Counted from the stretch's first letter, positions 40,877 to 49,883 are shown. The stretch is 64,000 nucleotides of DNA from Saprospiraceae bacterium (GCA_019187225.1 JABAQQ010000014.1:1-64000), one strand, 5' to 3'. The notes: generated from the sequence alone by a model not told the origin. Program-made: numbers and translations.

Positions 40877-41179
40877 TCAAACCATTTTCCCTTCGATCAA
40901 AACCACCTTTTCGACGGATTCTTCTTTCAAATGCAGGTAGGACTGACGGTCAGGATTGTTGGCAAAATTTCTAAAATCTTCCGGCGACTCGAACGAGACG
41001 AGGTGAATTTCATACGGTTGGCCGTAACTCGTTTCGATAAAACTGCCTTCACCGGGGCGGCATCGCAACAGCAATTTCCCGTTGTGTTTTTCGATCAACG
41101 GGATGGCAATGTCTTCAAATTGGTGAAAAACTGCCTCACGTCCCGGCTTGATGTAAATGAGCTGGGTAAAGTAAATCAT
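40877..41179 (-). CDS. DUF1330-like dimeric alpha/beta-barrel protein
   Basis: The 100-residue protein is a ferredoxin-like alpha/beta barrel. The start is MIYFTQLIYIKPGREAVFHQ, the middle is KLLLRCRPGEGSFIET, and EIHLVSFESPEDFRNFANNP has the typical F-x-S-x-E-x-F pattern of DUF1330/EthD-like small proteins. There is no signal peptide. Function is unknown. It is in line with the uronate genes on the minus strand. Confidence 0.7.
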   Translation of the reverse strand: MIYFTQLIYIKPGREAVFHQFEDIAIPLIEKHNGKLLLRCRPGEGSFIETSYGQPYEIHLVSFESPEDFRNFANNPDRQSYLHLKEESVEKVVLIEGKMV

Positions 41180-41208
41180 TGATAGGTAAAAAATTGTAAG
41201 TTACAAAG

Positions 41209-41661
41209 TCATTTCGGTGTATAAAACTTATCCGCCAGCCAGGCAATCGGCAGACCGATGCACATCACCAGGATTGCCATATTTTCCAACGCCGAATCCC
41301 ACGCAAACGGCCTTTGCGGCGCATTGCTCAGCGGAACGACCAGCAGATTCATCACAGCCCACACGAACACGCCGTAGAGTATGCCGCTGACCCATTTGTT
41401 TTTCTGCAAAAACGGCAGGCGCGGATACGCCAGAAAATATGCGCCAGCAAAACTCGTAGCGATGAAGAAATGAAAAACTGCTCCTGATGCAACCATGCCG
41501 GCGCCGCCTGAAAAAGCCGCCTTGCCAAATACACCGCTGGCGATGAATTTTAGCGTGCCGACGGCGTTGCCTTTTGCCAGAATGAGGATGGCTGCAAGGA
41601 TGTCGAGCGTGCCGGCGAGCAAACCGGCGCGGAGGATGATATTGAAGTTGGGTCGCGTCAT
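41209..41661 (-). CDS. Four-helix membrane protein of unknown function
   Basis: The 150-residue protein has four hydrophobic segments: ILRAGLLAGTLDILAAILIL, GMVASGAVFHFFIATSFAGA, KWVSGILYGVFVWAVMNLLV and MAILVMCIGLPIAWLADKFY. The arrangement resembles DUF1440/YagU-type inner-membrane proteins, but I cannot confirm the family. It lies 43 bases after the hexuronate transporter gene and probably belongs to the same transcript. Confidence 0.7.
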   Translation of the reverse strand: MTRPNFNIILRAGLLAGTLDILAAILILAKGNAVGTLKFIASGVFGKAAFSGGAGMVASGAVFHFFIATSFAGAYFLAYPRLPFLQKNKWVSGILYGVFVWAVMNLLVVPLSNAPQRPFAWDSALENMAILVMCIGLPIAWLADKFYTPK

Positions 41662-41704
41662 CGTTATGGTACCATTTGTCCAGACTACTGGGGAAGTTAA
41701 TCAT

Positions 41705-42988
41705 TCAAATCCTGACCTGTTCCATTCGCGGTGCAAACAAATGCATCAATCCCCACGCTACTAAGTAAGCGCAACCGCAAATGACAAAGAGCAGGTTGTA
41801 GCCGGCGGTGATATCCCCGGCAGCTTTATAAAAATCCAGCAGTCGCCCCACCAGCAAGGGGAATAAAATACCGCCCACCGAACCGGCCATGCCGCCAATG
41901 CCGACCACCGAACTGACCGCTTTTTTCGGGAACATGTCCGATGCGGTGGTAAACATATTGGCACTCCAGGCCTGATGCGCTGCCATCGCAAGGCTGATCA
42001 ACCCGACTGCAACCCATACATTTTCAGCGTATTTGGCCAAAATAACGGGCACGACACACAATGCGAACAAGAACATCGCGGTCTTGCGGGCGCGAAAAAC
42101 CGGCCATCCTTTCCGGATAAAATAACCCGACAACCACCCTCCCCCGATGCCGCCAAGGGCTGTAGCCGTGTAAACGATGACCAGTTCGAGACTCGGTTTT
42201 TTCAGATCAATCTGGAAGGTGGAAGCGAAATAAGATGGCAGCCAAAACAAAAAGAACCACCAGACCGGGTCGGTGAACATTTTGCCAAAAATGAAGGCCC
42301 AGGTCTGTCGCACACCGAGCAGTTGCCGCCAGCCGGCGGTTTTTTCACCGGGTACGGCAGGTTCCGGTGCGTCTGAATGGATGTAATCGAATTCTTCTTT
42401 CGACAGCCGTTCCTGCCGTGTAGGGGATTCGTAATATCTCCACCAAAAAAACACGCAGACGAATCCGATCGCCCCCGTAATTATAAACGCCGCCTGCCAG
42501 CCGTAAACACCCAAAAGCCAGGGCACCAAAACGGGCGAAATCACCGGCCCGACACTCGTCCCAGCGTTGAAAAGGCCCGTTGCCAGGGCGCGTTCGCGCT
42601 TGGGAAACCACTCCGCTACCGCCTTTACGGCTGCCGGAAAATTGCCGCCCTCGCCTAATCCCAACAGCGCCCGCATCACCATAAATCCCATCGTGCTACC
42701 CGCCATCGCGTGGAACATGGCCGCAATACTCCACACTACGATAGCAATGGTATAGCCCATTCTGACGCCGATGGAGTCAATAACCCGTCCGAAGATCAGC
42801 CAGCCCAGCGCATACGCCGCTGAAAAAGCCATCACAATACTGGCGTAATCCGTTTCCGACCAGGAAAACGTCGTTTCCAGTGTCGGTTTCAGCAAGCCGA
42901 TGACCTGCCGGTCTATGTAGTTGACCGTCGTTGCGAAAAAAAGCAGTGCGACGATGGTCCAGCGGTAATTGACGATTGTCTGTTGCAT
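41705..42988 (-). CDS. MFS hexuronate transporter (ExuT-like)
   Basis: A 427-residue 12-helix major facilitator protein. The ExuT/anion:cation symporter signatures are YRWTIVALLFFATTVNYIDR at the N-terminus, GLGEGGNFPAAVKAVAEWFP between helices 4 and 5, RALATGLFNAGTSVGPVISP, and WWFFLFWLPSYFAS in the second half. The family imports D-glucuronate and D-galacturonate with protons across the inner membrane. It sits directly downstream of eda, kdgK and uxaC on the same strand, which fits hexuronate uptake. Confidence 0.92.
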   Translation of the reverse strand: MQQTIVNYRWTIVALLFFATTVNYIDRQVIGLLKPTLETTFSWSETDYASIVMAFSAAYALGWLIFGRVIDSIGVRMGYTIAIVVWSIAAMFHAMAGSTMGFMVMRALLGLGEGGNFPAAVKAVAEWFPKRERALATGLFNAGTSVGPVISPVLVPWLLGVYGWQAAFIITGAIGFVCVFFWWRYYESPTRQERLSKEEFDYIHSDAPEPAVPGEKTAGWRQLLGVRQTWAFIFGKMFTDPVWWFFLFWLPSYFASTFQIDLKKPSLELVIVYTATALGGIGGGWLSGYFIRKGWPVFRARKTAMFLFALCVVPVILAKYAENVWVAVGLISLAMAAHQAWSANMFTTASDMFPKKAVSSVVGIGGMAGSVGGILFPLLVGRLLDFYKAAGDITAGYNLLFVICGCAYLVAWGLMHLFAPRMEQVRI

Positions 42989-43080
42989 GCGGCAAAGTGA
43001 ACTAAGCGTCAGTAGGAAACTAAGTGATATTGGGATATTATGCCATAATCATCTGAAAAAGAATACAATATCCCAATATC

Positions 43081-43704
43081 TTATACATCCGACATCAATT
43101 GCGCCACCCGTTCGGTCAGTGCAATAAAATCATTGGAAAAATCACCTTTGAATAACTGCGATCCCAGGCCGACAGCCTGCACCCCGGCTTTCAGCCATTC
43201 GCGGATGCTTGCCTCCGTCGGCTCCACGCCACCCGTGACCATAAGCGGCACATCGGGCATCGGGCCGCGCAGGGCACGAATGTAAGCGGGGCCGACTAAG
43301 TTGCCCGGAAAAACCTTGACGGCGGTAGCGCCCATTTGCCAGGCCGACCATATCTCATTGAGTGTCATAGCGCCTGGTATCCAGGGTATGTTGTATTTTT
43401 TACAAACTGCCGCGACTTCGGCAGTGGTCACCGGTTGCACTACAAAATCGGCGCCTGCCCGGATAAAACGTTCGGCATCTTCGGGCGTGTAAATCGTACC
43501 GATACCCAGCGACATATCCGGGCAATTGCTTCGGACAAAATTCTCCAGTTGATGAAATACGTCAAACGCTTCCGGCCCCCGGTTGGTAAATTCGAAAAAA
43601 CGGATACCGCCGGCGTAACAGGCCTTCGCGATATTTCGCACATATACTGCGTCAGGGTGAAAAAAAACGGGGACTATGGGAGATTTTTTTAGTTCGGAAA
43701 GCAT
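43081..43704 (-). CDS. eda: KDPG/KHG aldolase
   Basis: A 207-residue class I aldolase that splits 2-keto-3-deoxy-6-phosphogluconate into pyruvate and glyceraldehyde 3-phosphate. FFEFTNRGPEAFDVFHQL replaces the usual E-x-T-x-R region. GIGTIYTPEDAERFIRAGAD, PWIPGAMTLNEIWSAWQMGA and the Schiff-base lysine in AVKVFPGNLVGPAYIRALRG follow, then LMVTGGVEPTEASIREWLKA. It is the last step of the uronate route encoded here, 33 bases downstream of kdgK. Confidence 0.94.
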   Translation of the reverse strand: MLSELKKSPIVPVFFHPDAVYVRNIAKACYAGGIRFFEFTNRGPEAFDVFHQLENFVRSNCPDMSLGIGTIYTPEDAERFIRAGADFVVQPVTTAEVAAVCKKYNIPWIPGAMTLNEIWSAWQMGATAVKVFPGNLVGPAYIRALRGPMPDVPLMVTGGVEPTEASIREWLKAGVQAVGLGSQLFKGDFSNDFIALTERVAQLMSDV

Positions 43705-43737
43705 AGAAATATGATTGAAGGTTACAACCTTTTTTCT

Positions 43738-44733
43738 TTACCGTAATAACCGCCCAGATACGTCCCCCTGCATCACTTGCGTCACTTCCGCGACGGTCGC
43801 GAGGTTGAAATCACCCTCGACGGTATGTTTGAGCGCCGAAGCCGCAGTGGCAAATGCCAGGGCATCGTTTAAGCCGGTAAAATGCAAAGCGCCGTAAATA
43901 TAACCCGCCATAAACGCATCGCCGCCACCGATCCGGTCCACGATGGGATGAATGTCGAAGATAGGCGATTCGGTGATCCGTTCGCCGTCGAAACACAGCC
44001 CGGTGAGGCGATTGTGCGACGCGCTGATGGTATCGCGGCGCGTGGCCAATATCCTTTTCAGATTGGGAAAACGCCGCATCATTTGTCGCGCCATGTCCGG
44101 GAAGTCGGTCGTCTGAATGCCGAAAATATCCGCTGCGTCGCCTTCTGTGCAAACGACAATATCGCAACCTGCCACCAGGGCGGGCATGACTTCGGCGGCG
44201 GTTTTTCCATATTGCCAAAGCACGCGGCGGTAATTGACATCTGCGCTGACGGGGATACCCAGACGCCGGGCTGTGCGGATCGCCTCGCTGCAGGCGATGG
44301 CCGCAGCTTCGGAAATGGCCGGCGTAATCCCCGTCCAATGAAACCACCGGGCATCCGCCAATATTTTGTCCCAGTCGAACCAATCCGGATCGAGGCACGC
44401 AAAAGCCGAATCGTAGCGGTCGTAAACGATGCGGCTGGGACGCAGGGCTGCTCCAACTTCCATAAAGTACAAACCCAAACGCCCGTTCCTGAAATAAAAA
44501 TGCTCCGTACCGACACCTGTTTTTCGGAAAAATGCCGCCGCCGCCCGTCCCAGATCGTTGTCGGGAAACACCGTGACATGCGCCGCCGGTACTCCCATTT
44601 GAGCAAGTGCCGCCGCTACATTGGCCTCGCCGCCGCCATAGGTGATGCCGAGGCTCGCCGCCTGTGAAAAGCGCCGGTTTCCCGGCGCGGTAAGGCGCAT
44701 CATTATTTCGCCGAAGGTTATTACGGACGACAT
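43738..44733 (-). CDS. kdgK: 2-Keto-3-deoxygluconate kinase (PfkB family)
   Basis: A 331-residue sugar kinase that phosphorylates KDG to KDPG. PfkB signatures: VITFGEIMMRLTAPGNRRF, the glycine motif SLGITYGGGEANVAAALAQM, and the C-terminal catalytic PIVDRIGGGDAFMAGYIYG, where Asp of GGGDAF is the base. DVNYRRVLW is typical of KdgK. The ATG at 44733 directly abuts a heptamer array, so the array forms its upstream ribosome-entry region. It is probably co-transcribed with uxaC (stop at 44743, 9 bases upstream). Confidence 0.93.
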   Translation of the reverse strand: MSSVITFGEIMMRLTAPGNRRFSQAASLGITYGGGEANVAAALAQMGVPAAHVTVFPDNDLGRAAAAFFRKTGVGTEHFYFRNGRLGLYFMEVGAALRPSRIVYDRYDSAFACLDPDWFDWDKILADARWFHWTGITPAISEAAAIACSEAIRTARRLGIPVSADVNYRRVLWQYGKTAAEVMPALVAGCDIVVCTEGDAADIFGIQTTDFPDMARQMMRRFPNLKRILATRRDTISASHNRLTGLCFDGERITESPIFDIHPIVDRIGGGDAFMAGYIYGALHFTGLNDALAFATAASALKHTVEGDFNLATVAEVTQVMQGDVSGRLLR

Positions 44734-44787
44734 GGTTATTGGTTATTGGTTGTTGGTTATTGGTTGTTGGTTATTGGTTGTTGGTTG
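44734..44787. repeat. Heptamer array between uxaC and kdgK
   Basis: Seven complete units (GGTTATT or GGTTGTT alternating) plus a partial one run from the base next to the kdgK start codon into the 3' end of uxaC. The array encodes the last 14 residues of UxaC (QPTTNNQQPITNNQ) and its stop codon. Confidence 0.92.
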
Positions 44788-46191
44788 AAGCAATCCAAAA
44801 TAATTTTCCGCATTATAATAACAAATATCCTGAATCAACTTGCCAGTCCACTCGATGTCGCCCGGCAATTCGCCGTTTTCGATGTCGTCGCCGAACAGAT
44901 TGCAGAGAATACGGCGAAAGTACTCATGTCGCGGATACGACAGGAATGAGCGGGAGTCGGTCAACATTCCTACGAAACGACTGAGCAGACCCATGTTCGA
45001 GAGCGCGTTCAACTGTTTTTCCATGCCGTCTTTTTGATCCAGAAACCACCACGCTGAGCCGAACTGTATTTTCCCCGCTACAGAGCCGTCGTTGAAATTG
45101 CCGGTCATGGTCGCCATCAATTCATTATCGCGGGGATTGAGATTGTACAAGATAGTCTTTGCCAGTCGGTTTTCCGCATCAAGCCGGTCGAGGAATTTTG
45201 CCAGTACCCTACCCTGCTCAAAGTCGCCGATGCCATCCCAGCCCGTATCGGGGCCGAGGGTGCGCATAGCCCGGGAATTGTTGTTGCGCAGTGCGCCGAG
45301 GTGGTATTGCTGCACCCAACCCTTTTCCCAATCCCACAAAGCGAATTCGACGAGCAAGGCGCTTTTGATTTTCACAATCTCCTGTAAATCAATCGTCTTG
45401 CCACTTCTGATTTTTTCAAAAATGGTATTGATCTCCCGCTCCGTAAAATCTTCAGCGTACATCTGTTCCAAGCCGTGATCGCTCAACCGGCAGCCGTTTT
45501 CCTCAAAAAAGTCGTGGCGTTTTTTCAGCGCTGCCAGAAAATCAGCGTAGTTGGAAACAGCTGTATCGCTCACAGATTCTAATTTGTCAACATATTGGTT
45601 GAACGGTTCCGGATTTTCCACTGCCATCGCCTTATCGGGCCGGAAAGTGGGTAAAACAACCACGTCCATATCCCGGTCGCGATGCATTTGCCGGTGCCAT
45701 TCGAGCGAATCGGTGGGATCGTCGGTGGTACAGAGGGCGCGGACGTTCCTTTTTCGCAGCAAATTCCGGACAGAAAAGGCCGGGGTGCGCAGCATTTCAC
45801 CGCATTGGTCGTATATCTGCCGGGCCGTCTTTGGATGGAGCAAGTCTTTGATGTCGAAATACCGCTGCAACTCCAGGTGCGTCCAATGATACAGCGGATT
45901 GCGCAGGGTATACGGTACCGTTTCCGCCCATTTTTCAAACTTTTCCCAGTCGCTGGCACCGCCTGTGCAATAGCGTTCGGGCACGCCGTTGGCGCGCATG
46001 GCCCGCCATTTGTAGTGGTCGCCGGAGAGCCAGATTTGGGTGAGGTTTTCAAATTGGCGGTCTTCAGCGATCTCCTGCGGAGGCAGGTGGTTGTGGTAAT
46101 CAATAATGGGTATCGCCGCAGCGAATTCGTGGTAAAGTCGCTGCGCAGTGGGTGTATGCAGCAGGAAGTTGTCGTCGAGGAAGGGTTTCAT
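44743..46191 (-). CDS. uxaC: Glucuronate isomerase
   Basis: A 482-residue enzyme that interconverts D-glucuronate/D-fructuronate and D-galacturonate/D-tagaturonate. Signatures: LYHEFAAAIPIIDYHNHLPP (metal His pair), FENLTQIWLSGDHYKWRAMR, RALCTTDDPTDSLEWH, VLPTFRPDKA, QYHLGALRNNNSRAM, FGSAWWFLDQKDGMEKQL, VGMLTDSRSFLSYPRHEYFR. The usual C-terminus is near YFGL; a low-complexity tail is added from the heptamer array. The tail is probably neutral. It is the first gene of the uxaC-kdgK-eda-transporter group. Confidence 0.97.
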   Translation of the reverse strand: MKPFLDDNFLLHTPTAQRLYHEFAAAIPIIDYHNHLPPQEIAEDRQFENLTQIWLSGDHYKWRAMRANGVPERYCTGGASDWEKFEKWAETVPYTLRNPLYHWTHLELQRYFDIKDLLHPKTARQIYDQCGEMLRTPAFSVRNLLRKRNVRALCTTDDPTDSLEWHRQMHRDRDMDVVVLPTFRPDKAMAVENPEPFNQYVDKLESVSDTAVSNYADFLAALKKRHDFFEENGCRLSDHGLEQMYAEDFTEREINTIFEKIRSGKTIDLQEIVKIKSALLVEFALWDWEKGWVQQYHLGALRNNNSRAMRTLGPDTGWDGIGDFEQGRVLAKFLDRLDAENRLAKTILYNLNPRDNELMATMTGNFNDGSVAGKIQFGSAWWFLDQKDGMEKQLNALSNMGLLSRFVGMLTDSRSFLSYPRHEYFRRILCNLFGDDIENGELPGDIEWTGKLIQDICYYNAENYFGLLQPTTNNQQPITNNQ

Positions 46192-46257
46192 CGTTTGGAT
46201 GATAGGACGGCAAACGTAGCGAAAACCTCTAATGCCATGTCTCCATCGTAAGTTTTT

Positions 46258-46479
46258 TTGTCAAGGCTCGATCTAAGGGTCAATGATACTCATCTGACGA
46301 AGAAAAGCCTGACTTTGTGCCCGGGAACGAGTATCGTCTTCAACATACAGGTTAGTCAGCCGGATGGAAAGTTTAAAGGAGAAGACTGTGATCCGGGCGT
46401 TTATGTCTGTTTTATAACAATTGAGATGGGTTTTTGCAAAAAAACCGTCCTCAAAGGTGATGTAAGCATCGTAAAATGA
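46258..46479 (+). pseudogene. Remnant of a gliding-type (T9SS type B) C-terminal domain
   Basis: A 73-codon plus-strand frame lies between the minus-strand genes uxaC and uxuA. Its second half, DGKFKGEDCDPGVYVCFITI, then KKTVLKGDVSIVK, matches the end of the gliding-motility-associated C-terminal domain (WDGxxxGxxxxPGVYVYxxxV...KGDVTLVR). The first half has lost the FTPNGDG and YNRWG motifs. No signal peptide or other domain is present. It looks like the surviving tail of a once larger surface-protein gene. Confidence 0.5.
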
Positions 46480-46480
46480 A

Positions 46481-47668
46481 TCACGCGTTCAGACTCCGGG
46501 CGATACCCATTTCCAATCCCCTCAATTCCGCCAGCCCTTTGAGCCTGCCGATAGCTGAATAGCCCGGATTCGTTTTTTTCTTCAGATCGTCCAGCATCTG
46601 GTGCCCGTGATCGGGGCGCATCGGCAAACTGACGCCGCGCTGTCGCATCACTTCGAGCAGCGCTTTCACCACCTCGTACATGTCGGCGGCGCCTTCGAGG
46701 TGATTGCTTTCCATAAAATCGCCGCCGGACAGCCGTTCCACATTGCGCAGATGGACGAAATGGATGCGGTCGCCAAAACGGCGCACCATTCCGGGCAGGT
46801 CGTTGTCGGGCCGTACGGCGAAAGAACCCGTGCAAAAACACAAACCGTTGGCGGAGGAAGATACCGCACTGAACATCCGATCCAGGTCGCCCGCCGTGCT
46901 GACCACCCGCGGCAAACCCAGGATGGGGAACGGCGGATCGTCGGGGTGAATGACCATTTTTACGCCCGCTTCTTCTGCCGCGGGAAGGACGTTTTCAAGA
47001 AAAAAGATCAGGTTGTCGCGCAGTGCGTCGGCATTGGTATCGCGGTAGTTGTTCAGTTTTTCCCGAAAATCTTCGAGGCCGAAACCTTCTTCGCTGCCCG
47101 GCAAACCGGCGAGAATGTTTCGCTCCAGCTGTGCCTTTTCTGCCTCCGGCATATTTGAAAAACGCTGTGCAGCGGCAGTAATATCGGATGCGGTGTATTC
47201 ATTTTCAGCATTTTCTCTTTTCAACATAAAAAGATCGAACGCCGCGAGCGCGGTTTGTTCAAAATACAAAGCCTTGCTGCCGTTGGGCAAGGTGTGGTCG
47301 AGCCGGGTGCGCGTCCAGTCGAGCAGCGGCATGAAATTGTAGGTGACGGTCGTCACACCGCATTGGCCGAGGTTGCGCAGTGTTTGCCGGTAGTTTTCGA
47401 TGTAACGCCGGTAGTTGCCGCGGCGGATTTTGATGTCGTCGTGCACCGGCACACTTTCCACCACATCCCATGCCATGTCCGCTGCCTGTACTTCGTTTTT
47501 CCTCTTTAAAATCTCTTCCAAAGGCCAAACTTCGCCATTGGGAATGTGGTGTAAAGCCGTTACGACGCCGGAGCAGCCTGCCTGAGCAATGTCTGCAAGG
47601 CTCACCGGGTCGGCAGGGCCGAACCAGCGCATGGTTTGAGTAAAGCGGGGATGGATTGTTTGCGTCAT
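46481..47668 (-). CDS. uxuA: Mannonate dehydratase
   Basis: A 395-residue TIM-barrel enzyme that dehydrates D-mannonate to 2-keto-3-deoxygluconate. [52 protein letters not shown] and [15 protein letters not shown] are typical of UxuA, as are [45 protein letters not shown] and [20 protein letters not shown] (metal ligands). The length is usual. A -7 box lies 48 bases upstream. It belongs to the glucuronate branch. The genes uxaC-kdgK-eda follow after a 289-base gap. Confidence 0.96.
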   Translation of the reverse strand: MTQTIHPRFTQTMRWFGPADPVSLADIAQAGCSGVVTALHHIPNGEVWPLEEILKRKNEVQAADMAWDVVESVPVHDDIKIRRGNYRRYIENYRQTLRNLGQCGVTTVTYNFMPLLDWTRTRLDHTLPNGSKALYFEQTALAAFDLFMLKRENAENEYTASDITAAAQRFSNMPEAEKAQLERNILAGLPGSEEGFGLEDFREKLNNYRDTNADALRDNLIFFLENVLPAAEEAGVKMVIHPDDPPFPILGLPRVVSTAGDLDRMFSAVSSSANGLCFCTGSFAVRPDNDLPGMVRRFGDRIHFVHLRNVERLSGGDFMESNHLEGAADMYEVVKALLEVMRQRGVSLPMRPDHGHQMLDDLKKKTNPGYSAIGRLKGLAELRGLEMGIARSLNA

Positions 47669-47715
47669 TTTTCGTTGTAGCAGGCCGACCTGAAATGTTA
47701 GTTCTGTTGCGCTTG

Positions 47716-47723
47716 CAAAGCTA
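47716..47723 (-). promoter_or_regulatory. -7 promoter box for uxuA
   Basis: On the minus strand TAGCTTTG matches TAnnTTTG, 48 bases before the uxuA ATG at 47668. No convincing -33 TTG is present. Confidence 0.4.
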
Positions 47724-47799
47724 CTCCATAAGCCGGTTTTTAATTCTAAAAATCTACCGTAACGTTTCCGATATTTGCCAGACAGACCAGTTTTTCAAA

Positions 47800-49221
47800 A
47801 TGAGACATTTCATTTTATCCCTCTTCTTGCTCCCCAATGCATTACTCGCACAAAAACCTGTCGGACAGCCCCTCTTCGACGGCAAAACCCTCGCCGGTTG
47901 GAAACAACTCGGCGGCCAGGCGCACTACGAAGTGAAAGATGGCGCCATCGTCGGCACAGCCGTAGCCGGGACACCCAATTCGTTTCTGACGACCGAAAAA
48001 ACCTATGGCGACTTTATCTTCGAATGCGAAGTCAACGTGGACGAAGGGTTGAATTCCGGCATCCAGTTCCGCAGCCTGTCCAAACCGGAATTTGAGAATG
48101 GGCGCGTACACGGCTATCAAATGGAAGTGGATGCCACCGACCGGGCTTATTCCGGCGGGATTTACGACGAAGCGCGGCGCGGCTGGCTCTATGTGCCGGA
48201 ACTGAATGCCCCGGCCCAAACGGCTTTTCGCCGCAACAATGCCTGGAACCACTACCGCATCGAAGCCATCGGTCCCTCGCTGCGCACGTTTATCAACGGC
48301 ACGGAAGTCGCGCATGTGATAGACGACATGACCGCCGAGGGTTTTATTTGCCTGCAAGTCCACAGCATCACGGACAAGCCGCAGGATGCCGGAAAACAGG
48401 TGCGCTGGCGCAACATCCGCATTCAAACCTCCAACCTCAAACCATCGGCGCCGGGCATTATCCGCGTCGTGAACCTCATTCCGAACAACCTATCCGATGT
48501 CGAAAAGTCATTGGGATTCAGACTGTTGTGGGACGGAAAAACTACTTCCGGCTGGCGCGGCGCCTACAAGACGGCTTTCCCTGAAAAAGGCTGGGGCATC
48601 CGCGACGGCGAATTGTGCGTGGTGAAAAGCGCAGGCGCCGAATCGGCCTTCGGCGGCGACATTCTGACGCTGGAACAGTTCGGCGCATTCGAACTGGTGT
48701 TCGATTTCAACCTTTCGGAAGGCGCCAATTCGGGGGTCAAATACTTCGTCCGCGAATGGCTCCAATACACCCACGAATACCAGCCCGGTCAGCCGATGAC
48801 GGTCCCGGTCGAACACGTCCAAAAAGGCTCTGCCATCGGCCTCGAATACCAGATCCTCGACGATGCCCGCCACCCCGACGCCCAACTCGGCGCCGGCGGC
48901 AACCGCACCCTTGCTTCGCTCTACGACCTCATTCCTGCCGACAAAACCGGCCATCGCAGGAGCGCCGTCCGAAAGCCCGGCGAGTGGAACCAGGGGCGCA
49001 TTGTCGTGTATCCAGATAACCGGGTGGAGCATTACCTCAACGGTTTCAAAGTGCTGGAATACCGGCGTTTATCCCCTTTGTTCAACGCCCTCGTGGAGCG
49101 CAGCAAATACGCCGTATGGGGAAAACAATTCGGGGCGGCAGAGAAAGGGCCTATTTTGTTGCAGGATCATGGCGATGCTGTTAGGTTTAGAAGTATTAAA
49201 ATCCGGGAATTGGGACGTTAG
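47800..49221 (+). CDS. Secreted protein with two DUF1080 (3-keto-disaccharide hydrolase) domains
   Basis: A 473-residue protein from the ATG at 47800 (MRHFILSLFLLPNALLAQ, signal peptide). The first DUF1080 domain (about 22-205) has QPLFDGKTLAGWKQLGGQAH, FIFECEVNVDEGLNSGIQFR and NHYRIEAIGPSLRTFINGTE. The second (about 235-473) has FRLLWDGKTTSGWRGAYKTA, FELVFDFNLSEGANSGVKYF, IGLEYQILDDARHPDAQLGA and NQGRIVVYPDNRVEHYLNGF. Members act as concanavalin-like glycoside hydrolases or lyases on 3-keto-sugars. A Gfo/Idh/MocA oxidoreductase downstream could provide or use 3-keto-sugars. The stop codon TAG lies within the first unit of the 15-mer array. Confidence 0.88.
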   Translation: MRHFILSLFLLPNALLAQKPVGQPLFDGKTLAGWKQLGGQAHYEVKDGAIVGTAVAGTPNSFLTTEKTYGDFIFECEVNVDEGLNSGIQFRSLSKPEFENGRVHGYQMEVDATDRAYSGGIYDEARRGWLYVPELNAPAQTAFRRNNAWNHYRIEAIGPSLRTFINGTEVAHVIDDMTAEGFICLQVHSITDKPQDAGKQVRWRNIRIQTSNLKPSAPGIIRVVNLIPNNLSDVEKSLGFRLLWDGKTTSGWRGAYKTAFPEKGWGIRDGELCVVKSAGAESAFGGDILTLEQFGAFELVFDFNLSEGANSGVKYFVREWLQYTHEYQPGQPMTVPVEHVQKGSAIGLEYQILDDARHPDAQLGAGGNRTLASLYDLIPADKTGHRRSAVRKPGEWNQGRIVVYPDNRVEHYLNGFKVLEYRRLSPLFNALVERSKYAVWGKQFGAAEKGPILLQDHGDAVRFRSIKIRELGR

Positions 49222-49476
49222 ACGTTGGACTTCTTGACGTCGGACTGTTAGACGTTAGACTGTTGGACGTTAGACTGTTAGACGTTAGACTGTTGGACGT
49301 TAGACTGTTGGACGTTAGACTGTTGGACGTTAGACTGTTGGACGTTAGACTGTTGGACAAGATGCGAACTATTGCCTTATGTCAAATCCAAAGTCCAACG
49401 TCAAGAAGTCCAACGTCAAGAAGTCCAACGTCAAGAAGCCCAACGTCAAGAAGCCCAACGTCCAAAGTCCAACGTC
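49210..49476. repeat. Opposed 15-mer arrays upstream of the four-helix-bundle gene
   Basis: The left array (about 49213-49358) is built from GTTAGACTGTTGGAC units, roughly eight copies with small changes. The right array (about 49388-49476) has GTCCAACGTCAAGAA-type units, about four or five copies, in the opposite sense. A 30-base unique spacer separates them. The two can pair into a very long hairpin. Units abut without unique spacers, so this is not a CRISPR array. Confidence 0.92.
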
Positions 49477-49513
49477 ATACAAATCTTTTTTTCATCAATA
49501 CATCGCTTTTCCA

Positions 49514-49879
49514 ATGAAACACAATTTTCGCGAATTACAAATCTGGAAAGAAGGGATTGACAATGCCGTCAATACCTATGCCTATTGTAAGGCTTTTCCT
49601 AAAGAAGAACTTTTTGGGCTGACTTTGCAAATGAAAAAGTCTGCTGTTTCCATCCCCGCAAATATCGCTGAAGGGTGTGGCAGAGGCACGACTCCCCAGT
49701 TGGTTCATTTTCTCGACATATCACTCGGCTCGGCATGCGAGTTAGAAACACATGTAGTTATTGCGCAAAATCTTCAATTTTTAGAAAACAATCTGGCCCA
49801 TCAATGGATATCTGCACTTCATCTTGAACAAAAGCGAATCCGATCGTTCTGCGACAAGATTGAATCCGGTTTATTGTGA
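49514..49879 (+). CDS. Four-helix-bundle protein (23S rRNA intervening-sequence type)
   Basis: A 121-residue all-helical protein from the ATG at 49514 (MKHNFRELQIWKEGIDNAVN). FRELQIWKEGIDNAVNTYAY, LTLQMKKSAVSIPANIAEGC, GRGT, FLDISLGSACELETHVVIAQ and QKRIRSFCDKIESGLL are the family signature (S23/TIGR02436). These proteins were first described in insertions of 23S rRNA genes but in Bacteroidota are scattered through the genome; their function is unknown. An upstream in-frame ATG at 49379 would add repeat-encoded residues (SNPKSNVKKSNVKK), probably spurious. Arrays of the same repeat family lie on both sides. Confidence 0.9.
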   Translation: MKHNFRELQIWKEGIDNAVNTYAYCKAFPKEELFGLTLQMKKSAVSIPANIAEGCGRGTTPQLVHFLDISLGSACELETHVVIAQNLQFLENNLAHQWISALHLEQKRIRSFCDKIESGLL

Positions 49880-49883
49880 TATT

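Noticed and set aside
49210-49476. CRISPR array
   Set aside because: Units are 15 bases, contiguous, with no unique spacers and no cas genes nearby.
49263-49517. Frame encoding tandem LLDVR units
   Set aside because: It is a direct translation of the 15-mer array and has no independent support as a protein.
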